Shown one piece after another: positions 62,350 to 64,000 of a stretch of 64,000 nucleotides of DNA (position 1 is its first letter; each line of letters begins with the position of its first letter). The notes beneath the pieces were generated by a model, which searched no databases, had not been told where the DNA came from, and saw only the letters and a program-made list of their open reading frames with translations. The DNA comes from Streptomyces sp. NBC_01317. GTDB lineage: Bacteria > Actinomycetota > Actinomycetes > Streptomycetales > Streptomycetaceae. The DNA lies in NCBI RefSeq assembly GCF_035961655.1, contig NZ_CP108393.1, positions 124,001-188,000 on the forward strand. Reading direction: 5' to 3'. Both the position numbers and the translations under genes were made by a program.

Positions 62350-62875
62350 TCCCGCCCTCCCTCGTCTCCCTCCTCCCCCAGTCCCCGGTCCGGCCGTCCG
62401 CGCAGGTAGTTGTAGACCGTGGCGCGTGAGACCCCGAGGAACTGGGCGAGGGTCTGTACGGAGTGCTTGACCTGGAGGAAGCCCCGCGCCTGGAGGGAAC
62501 GGACCAGTTCCTTCCGGGCGGCGGGCCCCAGGGCGCGCGGGGCGAGACGTCCAGGTTGAGACAGATGGCCGCGACGAACCGGCCCTCGCCGTTCCTGATC
62601 CCGATCGAGGTGCTCTTGGCGGCCCTGCCGCCGGGGACGCGGTCGGGGTGGTTCTGGAGGACGTCGGGGTAGCCGGGGTCCTGGATGCGGGCGAGGCCCA
62701 GTTCGGTGGCGAGGTCGCCCACCCGACGGCCGGACAGCCCGCCCTCGACCGCCCGTACGGCGTGCTCCGGGTCGCGCAGGTCGTGCAGGACGACCTCGCA
62801 CAGCCCCGGGAACATCCGGCCGAGCGCGACGACGGTCTTCTCGGACTCCCGCAGCAGCTCGTCCTCGTCGCTCAC
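62340..62875 (-). pseudogene. YheO/DauR-like PAS-HTH regulator with frameshift and probable internal deletion
   Basis: From GTG 62875 the frame encodes a YheO-type PAS domain: LLRESEKTVVALGRMFPGLCEVVLHDLRDPEHAV and STSIGIRNGEGRFVAAICLNLDVS. About one base off-frame at 62540-62550, the HTH continues as LGPAARKELVRSLQARGFLQVKHSVQTLAQFLGVSRATVYNYLRG to 62340. Even with the shift repaired it is only about 175 aa against roughly 220 in intact relatives. The GTG overlaps the stop of the upstream PLP-enzyme gene by four bases. Confidence 0.72.
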
Positions 62876-64000
62876 GCGGTCCTCCCGGTCCCCTCGCCCC
62901 GTCCTGGCGACCCGTTCCCGTCGTCCTCCCCGGCGACCAGCCGTCCCATCACGGCGGGGGCCTTGAGCCCGGACCCGGTCAGCACCACGACCGTGGTCTG
63001 TCCCGGCCTGATGACCCCCCGGGCCGTGAAGAGGTCGATCGCCGCGGCGGCGGTCGCGCTGGTCGGCTCCGCGTAGAGCCCCTTGGCGGCGAGCCGGCGG
63101 ACGGCGGACACGATGTCCGCCTCGGGGACCGCCGCCATGTCGCCCTCGGACCGCCTGATCGCCCGCAGCACCTCGGGGAGCCGTACGGGCCGCCGGATGG
63201 AGGCGCCCTCGGCGATGGTCGGCGCGTGGTCGACCGGTACGGGAGTCTCGCCCCCGGCCTGGAAACTGGCGTGCAGAGGGGCGCAGTTGGCGGGCTGGGC
63301 GACGAGCAGCCGGGGCAGGCGGCGGATTTGGCCGGCCGCCAGGAGTTCGGAGAAGCCCAGGTCGCAGCCGAGGACCACACTGCCCGCGCCGGCGACCGTG
63401 ACGACGTTGTCGGGCGCGGTGAAGCCGAGATCCTCCCAGAGTTCGTACGCGAGGGTCTTGACGCCCTGAAGGAAGAACGGGTGCCAGTTGTGGCTGGCGT
63501 AGGGGGTGTCGGCCGAACGGCGGACCGCCTCGGCCGCCGTCGCGTCCCGGTCGCCCGGCACGAGGCGCACCCGCGCTCCGTACGCGCGGCTCTGGAGGAT
63601 CTTCGCCTCCGACGTCGACTCGGGTACGAGGATCTCGGCGCCCAGGCCCGCGGCAGCGGAGTAGGCCGCGACGGAGGCGCCTCCGTTGCCCGAGCTGTCC
63701 TCGATCACGTCCGTGACGCCCTGCCCCGCCAGGTGGGAGATCATCACGCTCGTCCCGCGGTCCTTGAAGCTGCCCGTCGGGCTGAACCACTCCAGCTTGA
63801 AGGAGACCTGGACCGCGCCCCAGGAGGAGGCGAGGAGCGGCGTACCGCCCTCACCGAGCGAGACCGGGTGGTCCACCGCGACGGGCAGGGCGGCGCGGTA
63901 GCGCCAGAGCGAGCGGGTGCCGGTGTCCAGGTCGTCGCGGCCGATGCCCGGCAGGGGGGTCACGGTCAGGGGCGCGCCGTCGTCGCCGCGCCAGCGGCGG
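62872..64000 (-). CDS. Threonine-synthase-like PLP enzyme, 5' end beyond window
   Basis: The frame is open to the window edge: residues RWRGDDGAPLTVTPLPG precede the apparent start at 63963, so the start lies outside. The PLP fold shows PTGSFKDRGTSVMISHL (Lys), EDSSGNGGASVAAYSAAAGL (phosphate-loop region), and a C-terminal GSGLKAP. It resembles threonine synthase or the PLP-dependent lyase group. It is coupled by a GTGA overlap to the regulator remnant downstream. Confidence 0.85.
   Translation of the reverse strand, partial: RRWRGDDGAPLTVTPLPGIGRDDLDTGTRSLWRYRAALPVAVDHPVSLGEGGTPLLASSWGAVQVSFKLEWFSPTGSFKDRGTSVMISHLAGQGVTDVIEDSSGNGGASVAAYSAAAGLGAEILVPESTSEAKILQSRAYGARVRLVPGDRDATAAEAVRRSADTPYASHNWHPFFLQGVKTLAYELWEDLGFTAPDNVVTVAGAGSVVLGCDLGFSELLAAGQIRRLPRLLVAQPANCAPLHASFQAGGETPVPVDHAPTIAEGASIRRPVRLPEVLRAIRRSEGDMAAVPEADIVSAVRRLAAKGLYAEPTSATAAAAIDLFTARGVIRPGQTTVVVLTGSGLKAPAVMGRLVAGEDDGNGSPGRGEGTGRTA

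Noticed and set aside
1..64000. CRISPR arrays, tRNA or rRNA genes
   Set aside because: No regularly spaced direct repeats, cloverleaf-like conserved boxes or rRNA-like stretches were recognised by eye; a covariance search would be decisive.

Overview
The window is high-GC DNA with strongly GC-biased third codon positions, many GTG/TTG starts and Streptomyces-type gene families: encapsulin with DyP peroxidase, an SPW protein, streptogrisin-like protease, a Pls-type synthetase, and a Tap/Tpg telomere pair. It is best read as part of a Streptomyces chromosome arm, or less likely a large linear replicon. The Tap/Tpg genes at 56.9-59.5 kb serve linear-replicon ends, and the surrounding 53-64 kb holds several decayed genes, which is typical of subtelomeric DNA. 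No tRNA, rRNA or CRISPR array was seen.

Region by region. 0-5.9 kb: the end of a biosynthetic cluster, with an AT-less polyketide synthase terminal module (KS-KR-ACP-TE), a GSCFA-family protein and a TauD-type dioxygenase. 6-9.2 kb: secreted protease, DUF2071 protein and an amidase-like protein. 9.2-11.1 kb: encapsulin shell and its DyP peroxidase cargo, translationally coupled. 11.3-16.3 kb: a VWA lipoprotein, then a small monooxygenase gene split by an IS110-family element, an alcohol dehydrogenase and a GlsB-type membrane protein. 16.8-23.5 kb: a secreted repeat protein, then a Tat-exported TIM-barrel protein, a large secreted sugar-dehydrogenase-like protein and a ROK regulator. 23.7-30.2 kb: a ClpC-like unfoldase behind a strong palindrome, plus small metabolic and hypothetical genes. 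30.7-37.2 kb: a Pls-family membrane nonribosomal peptide synthetase overlapping an M1 aminopeptidase. 37.2-47.7 kb: RNase H, UbiA prenyltransferase, VOC/TetR pair, PhoD phosphatase, Asp23 and SPW envelope/stress proteins, AlkB, and a GntR-controlled NCS1 permease. 47.8-53.2 kb: a Ser/Thr kinase with a coupled membrane partner, a TIGR04222 protein, lipoproteins and a PGRP-type amidase. 53.2-64 kb: SDR and regulator pairs, gene remnants, tap-tpg, and a threonine-synthase-like gene running off the right edge.

The most notable observation is the IS110-family insertion. Its upstream non-coding end contains four short segments, in the order expected for a bridge RNA (left-target, right-target, left-donor, right-donor guides). 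They match the two IS ends and the reconstructed, pre-insertion target site inside the broken monooxygenase gene. Second is the Pls-like synthetase, whose adenylation domain is split by about 300 residues of low-complexity, internally repeated sequence and which is coupled to a peptidase gene.
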